Under the pieces are notes generated by a model. The model did no database searches. It was not told where the DNA came from and saw only the letters and a program-made list of their open reading frames with translations. From Kribbella sp. NBC_00382 (GTDB lineage: Bacteria; Actinomycetota; Actinomycetes; Propionibacteriales; Kribbellaceae), in assembly GCF_036067295.1 (NCBI RefSeq), contig NZ_CP107954.1, forward strand, positions 4,402,001 through 4,466,000: a DNA stretch of 64,000 nt. Reading direction: 5' to 3'. Made by a program: the position numbers and the translations under genes. Shown in pieces: positions 8,415 through 15,926 of this stretch (position 1 is its first letter; each line of letters begins with the position of its first letter).

Positions 8415-8435
8415 TATTAGGAAAGTTTCCTAATA
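8415..8435. promoter_or_regulatory. Perfect 21-bp palindromic operator candidate
   Basis: Arms TATTAGGAAA and TTTCCTAATA around a central G at 8425, 50 bp upstream of the beta-helix gene (read on the minus strand). A further half site GGAAAGTTAG lies at 8444-8453. It has the size and symmetry of a LacI- or ROK-type repressor site. Such A/T-rich palindromes stand out sharply in this G+C-rich DNA. Confidence 0.7.
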
Positions 8436-8552
8436 GATTTCCCGGAAAGTTAGCCCCCATGCCGAGTGCTGTCAATTGGTCGCGAAGCGTGACAGGGATA
8501 AATCCCGTGGGGCGGAACATCGATGCTTGGCCGACCCCTGACGCGGGAGGAG

Positions 8553-9461
8553 TCAGGCGGTGTCGCGAGCGGACCAGCCGGCCTTGAGGGCAGCGAGGGT
8601 GACGGCGATGGCGGGGCGTCGGGCGGTGGCTGTGCGCCAGACGGCGTACAGGCGGCGGCTGGGGGCGGGCTGCAGCGGGAGCGCGATCACGCCGTCCGGA
8701 AGGGTTCCGCGGCCGAGCCGGGGGAGCAGGCCGATACCGATGCCCCGGGCAAGCATCGCGAGCTGGGTCTGGTACTCCGCGATGGAGTAGGCGACCTCCG
8801 GTTGCACGCCGGCCTTGCGCATCGTGCGGACGAGCCACTCGTGGCAGATCGAACCGGCCGGCTGGCAGATCCAGCGCTCGCCGACCAGGTCCTCGGCGCG
8901 CACGACCTCTTTGCCTGCCAGGCGATGCGAGGCGGGGACCAGGACGTCGGCGGGATCGGAGCCGAGCTTGACGCGGGAGAGCTCCTCGGGGATCGCGAGT
9001 GGGGTGTTGTGCCAGTCGTGCACGATGGCGATCTGAATCTCGCCGCGGGCGACAGCGGCGACGGCCTCGACCGGGTCGGTCTCCGTCACGGTGACGTCGA
9101 GTGCGGGGTTGTCGTGGATCAGCTGGGGCAGCACGGCCGGCAGCAGGCCGCGCGCGGCGGTCGGGAAGGCGGCGATCGCCAGCGAGCCGATCGCCTGGCC
9201 GCGCTGTTCTTCCAGCGACAGCTCGGCACTCTCCACCAGTTGCAGAACCTGCGATGCGGTGGCTGCCAGCTGCAGGGCCGCGTCGGTGAGGACGATCCCG
9301 CGGCCGCGCTTCTCGATCAGGGTCGTCCGGGTCTCGCGCTCCAGTTTGGCGAGTTGCTGCGAGACCGCCGACGGTGTGTAGCCGAGTGCCTCGGCGGCGC
9401 TGCCGACCGAGCCGTACGTCGCGACGGCGTGCAGCGCGCGCAAGCGGCCCAGATCGATCAT
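8553..9461 (-). CDS. LysR family transcriptional regulator
   Basis: 302 residues, standard LTTR length. The N-terminal winged HTH is clear: LRALHAVATYGSVGSAAEAL, SAVSQQLAKLERETRT and LIEKRGRGIVLTDAA. The C-terminal periplasmic-binding-like effector domain follows from about residue 90 (GSLAIAAFPTAARGLLP). It is divergent from an EamA-family exporter with repeated TGTAG half sites in the shared promoter region, so that exporter is the likely target. The effector is unknown; LysR/EamA pairs often handle amino acids or metabolite efflux. Confidence 0.92.
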   Translation of the reverse strand: MIDLGRLRALHAVATYGSVGSAAEALGYTPSAVSQQLAKLERETRTTLIEKRGRGIVLTDAALQLAATASQVLQLVESAELSLEEQRGQAIGSLAIAAFPTAARGLLPAVLPQLIHDNPALDVTVTETDPVEAVAAVARGEIQIAIVHDWHNTPLAIPEELSRVKLGSDPADVLVPASHRLAGKEVVRAEDLVGERWICQPAGSICHEWLVRTMRKAGVQPEVAYSIAEYQTQLAMLARGIGIGLLPRLGRGTLPDGVIALPLQPAPSRRLYAVWRTATARRPAIAVTLAALKAGWSARDTA

Positions 9462-9514
9462 GTAGCACTCCTACAGTGTCAGCGGTAGCAATCTTCGCTG
9501 GTCCTTAACTGTAG
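9461..9514. promoter_or_regulatory. Candidate LysR binding region
   Basis: TGTAG (9461-9465) and CTACA (9471-9475) form a perfect inverted repeat with 5-bp spacing. CTGTAG (9509-9514) repeats the half site, 21 bp before the EamA start. A strong site near the regulator start and a second near the target is the usual LTTR layout. Inferred from sequence symmetry. Confidence 0.45.
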
Positions 9515-9534
9515 CTCACCCCAGACTTGCTGAC

Positions 9535-10440
9535 ATGAACCCTCGTCACGTCCTCCTCGCGCTGGCTGCCGTGGTCGTCTGGGGCGTCAACTTCGTCGTC
9601 ATCGAGGTCGGCCTGGAAGGCTTTCCGCCGTTGTTCTTCTCAGCGTTGCGGTTCTTCTTCGCGGCGGTCCCGGCGATCTTCCTGCTCGGCCGCCCTCGCG
9701 TCGCCTGGCGCTACGTGATCGCCGTCGGCCTGGCCCTCGGGGTGGCGAAGTTCGGGCTGCTCTTCATCGCGATGGACCACGGCGTCCCCGCCGGGCTGGC
9801 CTCGCTGGTGCTGCAATGCCAGGTCGTCTTCACGTTGCTCTTCGCAACCGTCGTACTACGAGAGCGCCCGCGCGCGGCCCAACTCGCCGGCATCGCGATC
9901 GCCTGCTGCGGCCTCGGCCTGATCCTCGTCGACCACCAGCTCGCCGCGCCGGTCGGAGCGCTAGGCCTGGTGATCCTGGCGGGCGCGAGCTGGGGTGTCG
10001 CCAATGTCGCGACCAGGCTGGGAAAACCGATGGACACCTTGCGCTTCATGGTCTGGGTCAGCGCGGTCGCCGTCCTGCCCCTGCTCACACTCTCGTTGCT
10101 GACTGAAGGCCCAGGCAACGACCTGGACGCCCTCCGCGCCATCGACCTCACCGGCGTAGGCGCCCTCGCCTACCTCTCCTTCGCCTCCACCCTCTTCGCC
10201 TTCGGCATCTGGGGTTTCCTACTCCGCGAGTACGACGCCACCACCGTCGCGCCCTTCTCCCTGCTGGTCCCAGTAGTAGGCATGGCAGCAGCCTGGCTCC
10301 TCCGCGGCGAACAGGTAGGCCTCCAGCAAGCAATCGCAGCCGCCTTGATCATCGGCGGCATGGCCTGCACGGTCATCCGCCGGCGAGTCCAAGACAAGGC
10401 GGAGGCTGTTGAGCGGACGCTTGCCAAGTCGGCTGCTTAG
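9535..10440 (+). CDS. EamA/DMT family metabolite exporter
   Basis: 301-residue inner-membrane transporter of the drug/metabolite superfamily with about ten hydrophobic segments arranged as two EamA repeats: first half from LLALAAVVVWGVNFVVIEVGL to AIACCGLGLILVDHQL, second half from GALGLVILAGASWGVANVATRLG to AAALIIGGMACTVI. The VVWGVNF and ASWGVANVA strings mark the start of each repeat. It probably exports an amino acid or related metabolite. Expression is likely controlled by the divergent LysR regulator. The C terminus is a short charged cytosolic tail. Confidence 0.9.
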   Translation: MNPRHVLLALAAVVVWGVNFVVIEVGLEGFPPLFFSALRFFFAAVPAIFLLGRPRVAWRYVIAVGLALGVAKFGLLFIAMDHGVPAGLASLVLQCQVVFTLLFATVVLRERPRAAQLAGIAIACCGLGLILVDHQLAAPVGALGLVILAGASWGVANVATRLGKPMDTLRFMVWVSAVAVLPLLTLSLLTEGPGNDLDALRAIDLTGVGALAYLSFASTLFAFGIWGFLLREYDATTVAPFSLLVPVVGMAAAWLLRGEQVGLQQAIAAALIIGGMACTVIRRRVQDKAEAVERTLAKSAA

Positions 10441-10442
10441 GC

Positions 10443-10547
10443 GCCTCACCCTGTCGGGGTGGCCAGTGGCAGGTTTTCGGGGCGCTGGCATGAAGCTTCA
10501 CGCCAGCGGCACCAAAACCTGCCAGCAGACCCGTCTGAGGGTGAGGC
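10443..10547. repeat. 105-bp nested imperfect inverted repeat
   Basis: Three paired blocks share one centre, TGAAGCTTCA (10491-10500): GCCTCACCCT (10443-10452) with AGGGTGAGGC (10538-10547); TGGCAGGTTTT (10467-10477) with AAAACCTGCCA (10514-10524); GCGCTGGC with GCCAGCGG close to the centre. It starts right after the EamA stop codon. It could be an elaborate transcription end, or a short non-autonomous palindromic element. Apparent short ORFs here on both strands are explained by the symmetry. Confidence 0.65.
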
Positions 10548-10759
10548 AAGCCCCCATGGATGCACCCTTCCCACCCGGCCCCTGTCGCACCGCGTTCGCA
10601 GCCATCCGCCGGACCTCCCGGCATGCACAACTCCCGGGAACCGTGCCGACACGTCGGGGTAATCGCTTGCCCGTCGAGTTAGGTATGCACAGCGAGCCGC
10701 TCGGCTGCCACTGGCCACCAAATCTGGCCGGCCGGTGTTGCCCGGAGTCCACAGCGCTC
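10548..10759. other. Intergenic remainder without a convincing gene
   Basis: Together with the preceding inverted repeat this makes about 319 bp between the EamA and NADAR genes. Short open frames exist on both strands but have no ribosome-binding site, no recognisable motif and poor actinobacterial third-position bias. I see no RNA gene or operator here. Confidence 0.4.
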
Positions 10760-11329
10760 TTACGACGGTGGCTGCGATAGCTCTTGGCGGACTTGCATCA
10801 GGGCGAAGCCCAACAGGTTGAGGCCTCGCCACTGCGCCGGGTGGCCGGCTCGGGGGTCGTCGGCGGCTAGGCCGATTCCCCAGATGCGGTCGACGGGGCT
10901 GGCCTCGACGAGGATCCGGGAGCTGGTGGCGAGGAGGTAGTCGAGGAGGGGCTGGTTCTGGCGGAACTTGTGGAGGTTGCCTTCGACAACCAGTTCCATT
11001 CGGTGGTGTTGCCAGGTCTCGGTGTCGAAGCCCTTGACCTCGCGGCCGATGGCCTTCGCCTGCTGGGGGTGGCCGGCCGCGGCAACTCGGCGTACCGAGT
11101 CTTCGTCGTTGAAGAGGCGGGCCTTGGCGGCCATCATCCAGTGTTCGGCGGTGGGGTAGCGGATGCCGTCGACGGTGAAGGGGGCGTGGAACCACTGGCT
11201 CAGGCAGGTCGCGCCGATGCTGCCGTCGCGGTTCGGGGTGTCGCCCCAGAAGAAGACGTACTTGTAGCGCTGCTTCTTGGCCAGACCGTCGAGCAGGTCG
11301 GCGGTCGACAGCGGAGTACCGGCTGTCAC
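10760..11329 (-). CDS. NADAR family protein (YbiA/RibX-like N-glycosidase)
   Basis: 189 residues. Family strings in order: YVFFWG, CLSQWFHAPFTVDG, YPTAEHWMMAAKARLF, AKAIGREVKGFD, VEGNLHKFRQN, LLATSSRILVEASPVDRIWGIGL and RGLNLLGFALMQVRQEL. Known NADAR proteins act on ADP-ribose-linked or riboflavin-pathway intermediates; E. coli YbiA and plant homologues cleave the N-glycosidic bond of damaged riboflavin precursors. The GTG start overlaps the stop of the TIGR03943 gene by 4 bp (GTGA), so translation is coupled to a membrane permease operon, an unexpected context. Confidence 0.88.
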   Translation of the reverse strand: MTAGTPLSTADLLDGLAKKQRYKYVFFWGDTPNRDGSIGATCLSQWFHAPFTVDGIRYPTAEHWMMAAKARLFNDEDSVRRVAAAGHPQQAKAIGREVKGFDTETWQHHRMELVVEGNLHKFRQNQPLLDYLLATSSRILVEASPVDRIWGIGLAADDPRAGHPAQWRGLNLLGFALMQVRQELSQPPS

Positions 11330-12042
11330 TCGTATTGGTTGGCCGGCGGAGTGACGCTCTGTACTCCGGTGATGGTCAGCGCGGCGACGTCCCCGTCGGT
11401 GCGCTTGGTCGGCTCGGCCCACTGGCCGGTCACGGTGACCCACTGGTTCTTGGGTGGCGACGCCTGACCGCGCGCCTCGACCATGAACGCAGTACCGTCG
11501 GCGACACAGCAGGTCAGCCCGATCCGGGAGACGTACCAGGTGCCGTTCTTGCCCGGCGTGACGAACCCGGTGAGCTGGAAATTGCGGCCCTTCATGCTCT
11601 CCTTCTCCCAGACGGCCCAGACGGCGTAATCCCGCACGGCCAACGGTACCGGGGCTGTGCTGTCGGCGCTCTGCGCGAGGAAGGAGTTGCCTTTCGGTGC
11701 GATCGGTCTGGCCGCCACGGGCGACTGGCGCTGGGCGGCGTCGGCGCCGAGCGCGGGCGGATCGACGACGAGCAACGCGAAGATCGGTACTACGAGAAGC
11801 CACGCGGCTCGCGGCAGCAGGTGCCCGTGGCCGTGCCCGTCATCGGCATGCGCATCGCCGGGCTTCTTGCGGGTGTCTGCGAGGACGTCCGCGACCGCGA
11901 GGATGATCAGGATGGCGCCGGCCGCGAGCAGCATCCAGCGCATGCCGGGCTTCACGTACCGCAGATAGGTGTTGGAGGTGGCGAGCTGCACCACCGCGGC
12001 GCCGACGAACACGACGACCAGACCCGCGACATTGCGCCTCAC
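11326..12042 (-). CDS. TIGR03943-family membrane protein
   Basis: 238 residues. It has two N-terminal hydrophobic segments (AGLVVVFVGAAVVQLA and MRWMLLAAGAILIILAVADV), a His-rich hydrophilic loop (DDGHGHGHL) that could bind metal, a third segment (AWLLVVPIFALLVVDPP), and a C-terminal soluble beta domain containing GLTCCVADGTAFMVEA. This matches the family that almost always accompanies a DUF318-type permease. Role inferred as a partner of the permease, possibly in metal handling. The GTG start overlaps the permease stop by 4 bp (GTGA), and its own stop overlaps the NADAR start in the same way. Confidence 0.82.
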   Translation of the reverse strand: MRRNVAGLVVVFVGAAVVQLATSNTYLRYVKPGMRWMLLAAGAILIILAVADVLADTRKKPGDAHADDGHGHGHLLPRAAWLLVVPIFALLVVDPPALGADAAQRQSPVAARPIAPKGNSFLAQSADSTAPVPLAVRDYAVWAVWEKESMKGRNFQLTGFVTPGKNGTWYVSRIGLTCCVADGTAFMVEARGQASPPKNQWVTVTGQWAEPTKRTDGDVAALTITGVQSVTPPANQYE

Positions 12043-13151
12043 AGCAGCCACCACCCGACGAGAAGACTGGACAGGATCGCGACCACGAAGGTGGCCGGCG
12101 CGAATCGGACGGCGAACTTCGGGCCGAACGTGCCGGTCTGCAAGGCGATCAGCTTCACGTCGACGATCGGGCCGACCACCATGAACGCCAGCCGCGCGGT
12201 GAGCGAGAACTGCGTCAGACTCGCGGCAACGAACGCATCCGCCTCGGAGCAGATCGCGAGCAGCACGGCGAGCAGGCCGAGTACGACGACGGAGATGAGC
12301 AGGTTGCTCGCGACGTGATCGAGCCATTGCCGCGGTACGACGACGTTGAGCGTGGCCGCGGCGGCCGCGCCGACGACCAGGAATCCGCCGGCGTGCAGGA
12401 AGTCGTGCAGCATCGACGAGCGGAACACCTCGAGCTTGCCGGTGCCCTCGGCATGCCGGTTCTTGGGCATCTTCAGCCAGCTACTGCCTTTGCCGGTCAG
12501 CAACCACAGCCATCCGAGGATCATCGAGACGCCGAGTGAGGTGACGGCTCTTGCGATGACGACCTTCGGCTGGCCGGGGAATGCGACCGCGGTCGACGCC
12601 AGTACTACGGGATTGATCGCGGGCGCTGAGAGGAGGAACGCGATCGCTGCCGCTGGGGTGACGCCGCGATTCATCAGCGCGGCCGAGACCGGGACGGAGG
12701 CGCACTCGCAACCGGGCAGTACTACGCCGGACATGCTGGCGACCGGTACTGCGAGAGCCGGGTGCTTGGGGAGCGCCTTGGCGAAGAAGGACGCGGGGAC
12801 GAAGGCGGTGAGGGCGGCCGAGAGGAGTACGCCGAGGACTAGGAACGGCATCGCCTGGACGGTGACGCCGACGAACATGGTCGCCCAGGTCCGTACGCCG
12901 TCGTCGCTGAACAAGCCGGCGAAGATCTTCCGGCCGAAGAGCGCGAGCCCGACGAGCACGACCAGCGTCAAGGTGAAGGCGATCGACGAACCAGCCGGCT
13001 CCTTCTCCTCCGCACCGTGAGCGGCTCCGTCGTCCGGTGCGGTCGGCTCTGGCGAAGGCTGTGGCGGCGGGCCGGGCGGCGCGGTGGGATCTGCCATCGG
13101 GGCGGCGGAATCCCGCTCCTCGGTGGCCTCGGGCGTCGTCATGGGCGGCAT
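12039..13151 (-). CDS. DUF318/YraQ-family permease
   Basis: 370 residues if started at ATG 13151 (MPPMTTPEATE); ATG 13142 is equally possible, and the frame stays open to 13241. A Pro/Glu-rich N-terminal tail of about 60 residues precedes about eight membrane segments. Conserved family strings include LPGCECASVPVSAALMNRGV, AIAFLLSAPAINPVVLAST and SEADAFVAASL. These permeases are linked by context to metal or arsenic handling; the substrate is not proven. It is the first gene of a permease-TIGR03943-NADAR operon joined by two 4-bp overlaps. A palindromic repeat element lies about 180 bp upstream. Confidence 0.85.
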   Translation of the reverse strand: MPPMTTPEATEERDSAAPMADPTAPPGPPPQPSPEPTAPDDGAAHGAEEKEPAGSSIAFTLTLVVLVGLALFGRKIFAGLFSDDGVRTWATMFVGVTVQAMPFLVLGVLLSAALTAFVPASFFAKALPKHPALAVPVASMSGVVLPGCECASVPVSAALMNRGVTPAAAIAFLLSAPAINPVVLASTAVAFPGQPKVVIARAVTSLGVSMILGWLWLLTGKGSSWLKMPKNRHAEGTGKLEVFRSSMLHDFLHAGGFLVVGAAAAATLNVVVPRQWLDHVASNLLISVVVLGLLAVLLAICSEADAFVAASLTQFSLTARLAFMVVGPIVDVKLIALQTGTFGPKFAVRFAPATFVVAILSSLLVGWWLL

Positions 13152-13326
13152 CCTGACACAGCGGAACGCACCCGGACGAGCACACACAGCGCCGGTGAAA
13201 TGAAAATCAGCGTCATTCCGCCGAATACTCGCAACCCCCACTCACCCCCCTGTCCGCCGCCCCACCCCGCCCACCCGCGGCCCACCCGCAGCCCCACCCG
13301 CGGCCCGACCCGCGGCCCCGCCCGCA

Positions 13327-13417
13327 GCATTTCGGTGGTTAACCCCTGAGATTGTGGGTTGCCACCCATGAACCACGGGTGGCAACCCACAACTTGAGGG
13401 GTTAACCACCGAAATGC
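13327..13417. repeat. Palindromic repeat element, copy 1
   Basis: Outer arms of 21 bp (13327-13347 and 13397-13417, starting GCATTTCGGTGG and ending CCACCGAAATGC) are perfectly complementary. Inner arms of 15 bp (TGTGGGTTGCCACCC at 13353-13367, GGGTGGCAACCCACA at 13377-13391) are also perfect. A 5x5 internal mismatch separates them and the loop is 9 nt. It lies between the divergent permease and serpin genes. The inner core and the GGGGTTA boxes recur at 45878-45968. Confidence 0.85.
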
Positions 13418-13460
13418 GTGGGCGAGGCCGCGGGTGGCGGGGCGTGGGAGGGTGGGGGGT

Positions 13461-14618
13461 ATGGATGCTGACGTCGTGCGGGCGGTCAACCGGCTCACTT
13501 CGCGCTGGGTGCGGGAGTTGCCGCCGGGCAATACGGTCGTGTCCGGGCTTGGGCTCTGGCCGTTGCTCGCCATGCTGGCGACGGCTGCCGATGAGCCTGG
13601 GCGAGGTGAGCTCGCGGAGGCGGCTGGAGTCGATGCCGCTCGCGGTGCTGCCCAGGCGGTCGAGTTGATGGCTGCCGTGGACAGTGCGGCTGACCTGCAT
13701 GCGGCGCTTGGGGTTTGGGTGCACGAGCAGTTGAAGTTGAGTGAGTCGTTCGACTCCGTAGTACCGGCTGCTTTGAGTGGGACGCTGACCGGGGATCAGA
13801 CGGCTGACAAGGCGAAGCTTGATGCTTGGGCGGCGGAGCATACGGACGGGTTGATCCGGGAGATGCCGCTCGACGTGACGCCTGACCTGGCCGTCGTACT
13901 GGCGTCGGCGTTGTCGTTGCGGACGACCTGGGTGCGGCCGTTCAAGGAGCAGATCAAGCGGCAGAACGACGGGCCGTGGAAGGGCGGGTCGTGGCATTGG
14001 CTGGAGCGGAGTGATCGCGATCTGTCGTCGGTTCGCCTGTACGACGGGGTGACGGTGGCGACCGTCGTCGGCGATGCGGATGTGGATGTGTTGCTGGGGA
14101 TCGGGGCTGCTGAGGCATCGCAGGGCGACGTACTGGCTGGGTTGCTGGCGGCGTCGCTTAAGGTGGATGGCGGTGTGGGCGGCGCGGAGTTGCTGGCGAA
14201 AGGTGGGGCTGCGCCGGGGGTGACGGTTGGGACGACGACTGCGCCGGCGCCTGAGGTGCGGGTGTCGCTGCCTGCCTTCAATGTGAAGGTGGAGCACGAC
14301 CTGCTGGCTCTGCGGGAGCTCTTCGGGCTGTCCGTGGTGAGTTCGCCGCCGCGGGGTGGTGGGCATTTCAGTGCGATCAGCCCGGAGCAGTTGGTGGTCG
14401 GGCAGGCGCGGCAGACGGTACTGGCGCGGTTCTTCGCGACCGGGTTCGAGGCTGCGGCGGTGACGGCGATGGGGTTGATGCGGGCGTCGATGCAGACCTC
14501 GCAGTCGCAGCGGCTCGAGGTGTCGCTGGATCGGCCGTTCGGGTTTGTCGCCGTCCACCGGGCGTCGCGGCTGCCGGTGGTGGCGGGGTGGGTCGCTCAG
14601 CCGACCGAACCCGAATAG
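13461..14618 (+). CDS. Serpin family protein
   Basis: 385 residues, normal for a bacterial serpin and without a signal peptide. The fold is recognised from NTVVSGLGLWPLLAMLATAA, VVLASALSLRTTW and the C-terminal block DRPFGFVAVHR ... VVAGWV. The reactive-centre hinge reads TGFEAAAVTA: P15 Gly, P13 Glu and the small P12-P10 residues fit an inhibitory serpin. The P14 residue is Phe rather than the usual Thr/Ser, and P9 is Val. The P1 site falls near MRAS. ATG 13461 is preceded by GGGAGGG. The 3' end overlaps the convergent TetR gene by 22 bp. The target protease is unknown. Confidence 0.88.
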   Translation: MDADVVRAVNRLTSRWVRELPPGNTVVSGLGLWPLLAMLATAADEPGRGELAEAAGVDAARGAAQAVELMAAVDSAADLHAALGVWVHEQLKLSESFDSVVPAALSGTLTGDQTADKAKLDAWAAEHTDGLIREMPLDVTPDLAVVLASALSLRTTWVRPFKEQIKRQNDGPWKGGSWHWLERSDRDLSSVRLYDGVTVATVVGDADVDVLLGIGAAEASQGDVLAGLLAASLKVDGGVGGAELLAKGGAAPGVTVGTTTAPAPEVRVSLPAFNVKVEHDLLALRELFGLSVVSSPPRGGGHFSAISPEQLVVGQARQTVLARFFATGFEAAAVTAMGLMRASMQTSQSQRLEVSLDRPFGFVAVHRASRLPVVAGWVAQPTEPE

Positions 14619-15145
14619 AAGAGCTTGTTGAGCAGGGCGGAGGCTTCGTCGACTCCTGCGCGATCGCCGGTTAGTAGTAGGTCGAAGAGGAGTCCGCGGG
14701 AGGCGGCTAGGCCGAGTCGTGCGTAGGCCGGTGCATGGTCCGCTGGGACGCCGGCGCGCTTGCAGATCTCGATCAGGGGTGGCAGCCAGACGTTGATCAG
14801 GTCTGCCTTGAGGGCCTCGGTGTGCGGGAGGTCCTGCATGGCGTGGGCCGACAGCTCGAAGAACAGTGGGCCGTAGATCAGCGCAGCCTCGGTGACTTGG
14901 CGCCAGAATCGCTCGGACAGTTCTTCGATCGGTACTTCGTTGTCGAGGGTCGCGAGCAGTTCGCGCTGCTGGGCCTCGACCGTGCGGACCACCTCGGCCA
15001 GCAGGCCCTCGCGGGAGCCGAAGTGGTAGATGAGCATGCGGTGGCTGGTGCCGATGTTGGTTGCGATCGAGCGCAGGCTGGCGTCGCCGATGCCGTTCCT
15101 GGCGAAGTACTCGATCGCGTCGGTCAGCAGGGACTCGCGACTCAC
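14597..15145 (-). CDS. TetR family transcriptional regulator
   Basis: 182 residues. N-terminal HTH: LLTDAIEYFARNGIGDASLRSIATNIGTSHRMLIYHFGSREGLL in order, the standard TetR arrangement, then a helical C-terminal ligand domain. The GTG start at 15145 overlaps the stop of the SRPBCC gene by 4 bp (GTGA), so the two are one operon with the regulator second. A perfect 16-bp palindrome covers the start codon of the first gene and is probably its operator, giving autoregulation. Frame extension further upstream runs through the SRPBCC gene and is not real. Confidence 0.9.
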   Translation of the reverse strand: MSRESLLTDAIEYFARNGIGDASLRSIATNIGTSHRMLIYHFGSREGLLAEVVRTVEAQQRELLATLDNEVPIEELSERFWRQVTEAALIYGPLFFELSAHAMQDLPHTEALKADLINVWLPPLIEICKRAGVPADHAPAYARLGLAASRGLLFDLLLTGDRAGVDEASALLNKLFYSGSVG

Positions 15146-15561
15146 GCCTGCTCGCTGACCTTCTTCAGGCTCTCGCCCTCGATGGCGATGTACTCCCTGG
15201 TCAGCTTGGCCATCAGTTTGCCGAACACCCAGCCGAGCGGGCCCTCCTGGATGATCGTCGCGGTCACGACGGTGCCCTCGGGGGTTTCGGCGACCCGGTG
15301 GCCGCCGGTGGTCTTGATGCCGGGGGCCTTCGAGACCCATTCGAAGTACTGGCCTTCGACGAGCTCGGTCACCTCCCAGACGGCGACCGGGAGCTTGGGC
15401 TGACGGATCCGGGTCCGGGCGCCGAGGTGGATCCGGCCCTCGTCGAGCCGCTCGACGTGGGAGATCGTCGGGGTCCACTTGGGCCAGTTGGCGACGTCGC
15501 TGAAGATCGCCCAGACGCGGTCGGCCGGGGCCTGGACGGTGACGGAGTGATCGAAGCGCAT
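15142..15561 (-). CDS. SRPBCC (polyketide cyclase/START-like) protein
   Basis: 139 residues, a single SRPBCC helix-grip domain: MRFDHSVTVQAPADRVWAIF, then DVANWPKWTPTI and a C-terminal long helix (LTREYIAIEGESLKKVSEQ). The family binds hydrophobic ligands in a deep pocket; no catalytic claim can be made. ATG 15561 gives the canonical family start; an upstream extension would cross the palindromic operator. It is cotranscribed with a TetR regulator that may respond to the same ligand. Confidence 0.85.
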   Translation of the reverse strand: MRFDHSVTVQAPADRVWAIFSDVANWPKWTPTISHVERLDEGRIHLGARTRIRQPKLPVAVWEVTELVEGQYFEWVSKAPGIKTTGGHRVAETPEGTVVTATIIQEGPLGWVFGKLMAKLTREYIAIEGESLKKVSEQA

Positions 15562-15576
15562 GTACCAAATGGTACA
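15561..15576. promoter_or_regulatory. TetR-type operator at the SRPBCC start codon
   Basis: TGTACCA-AA-TGGTACA, a perfect palindrome with 7-bp arms, overlapping the first base of the SRPBCC start codon. Sequences of this form are typical TetR-family operators in actinomycetes. A repressor here would block the whole SRPBCC-TetR operon. Confidence 0.65.
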
Positions 15577-15700
15577 CGGATCTGAGCCACTCACAAACGC
15601 TGTTGCCAGCGGTGTCCGAGCGGCAGGCTGAGCGTAAGAAGGCGGTCAGGATGCTGGTTGGTGAGTGCTGGCGGTCCGGGGGCCGGGTAGGGTCTGGCGC

Positions 15701-15886
15701 ATGTCTGACCACACCCCCACGGAGAACGAGCAGGACCCGGGAGCGAGCACGCAGATGTTCCGCGCGTTCGTCAACGAGGCCCAGGCCGAGCCGACGACAC
15801 CCCCGAAGGTGAACGGCCGCACCCTGGCGATCGTCGGCGGCGTAGTCGTCCTGATCGCCATCATCGCCGCGATCCTCGTCCTCTGA
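15701..15886 (+). CDS. Small single-pass membrane protein
   Basis: 61 residues. A hydrophilic acidic N terminus (MSDHTPTENEQDPG) is followed by one strongly hydrophobic C-terminal segment (LAIVGGVVVLIAIIAAILVL) that ends the protein, so it is a tail-anchored or single-span protein with the N terminus probably cytosolic. ATG 15701 is chosen because the upstream frame extension is arginine-rich and lacks a better start. No family recognised and no function proposed. It lies alone between the SRPBCC operon and a PhzF gene on the plus strand. Confidence 0.65.
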   Translation: MSDHTPTENEQDPGASTQMFRAFVNEAQAEPTTPPKVNGRTLAIVGGVVVLIAIIAAILVL

Positions 15887-15926
15887 CCTATAGCTCCCCA
15901 CCGCTTCCTCGCCTGAGCCGCGCTGG

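Noticed and set aside
10409..10780. Short frames on both strands after the EamA gene
   Set aside because: They mirror each other because they span an inverted repeat; no ribosome-binding site or family.
13198..13222. Possible Zur box (TGAAAATCAGCGTCATTCC) before the DUF318 permease
   Set aside because: Only loosely like TGAAAATNATTTTCA; the two halves do not pair well, so zinc control is not claimed.
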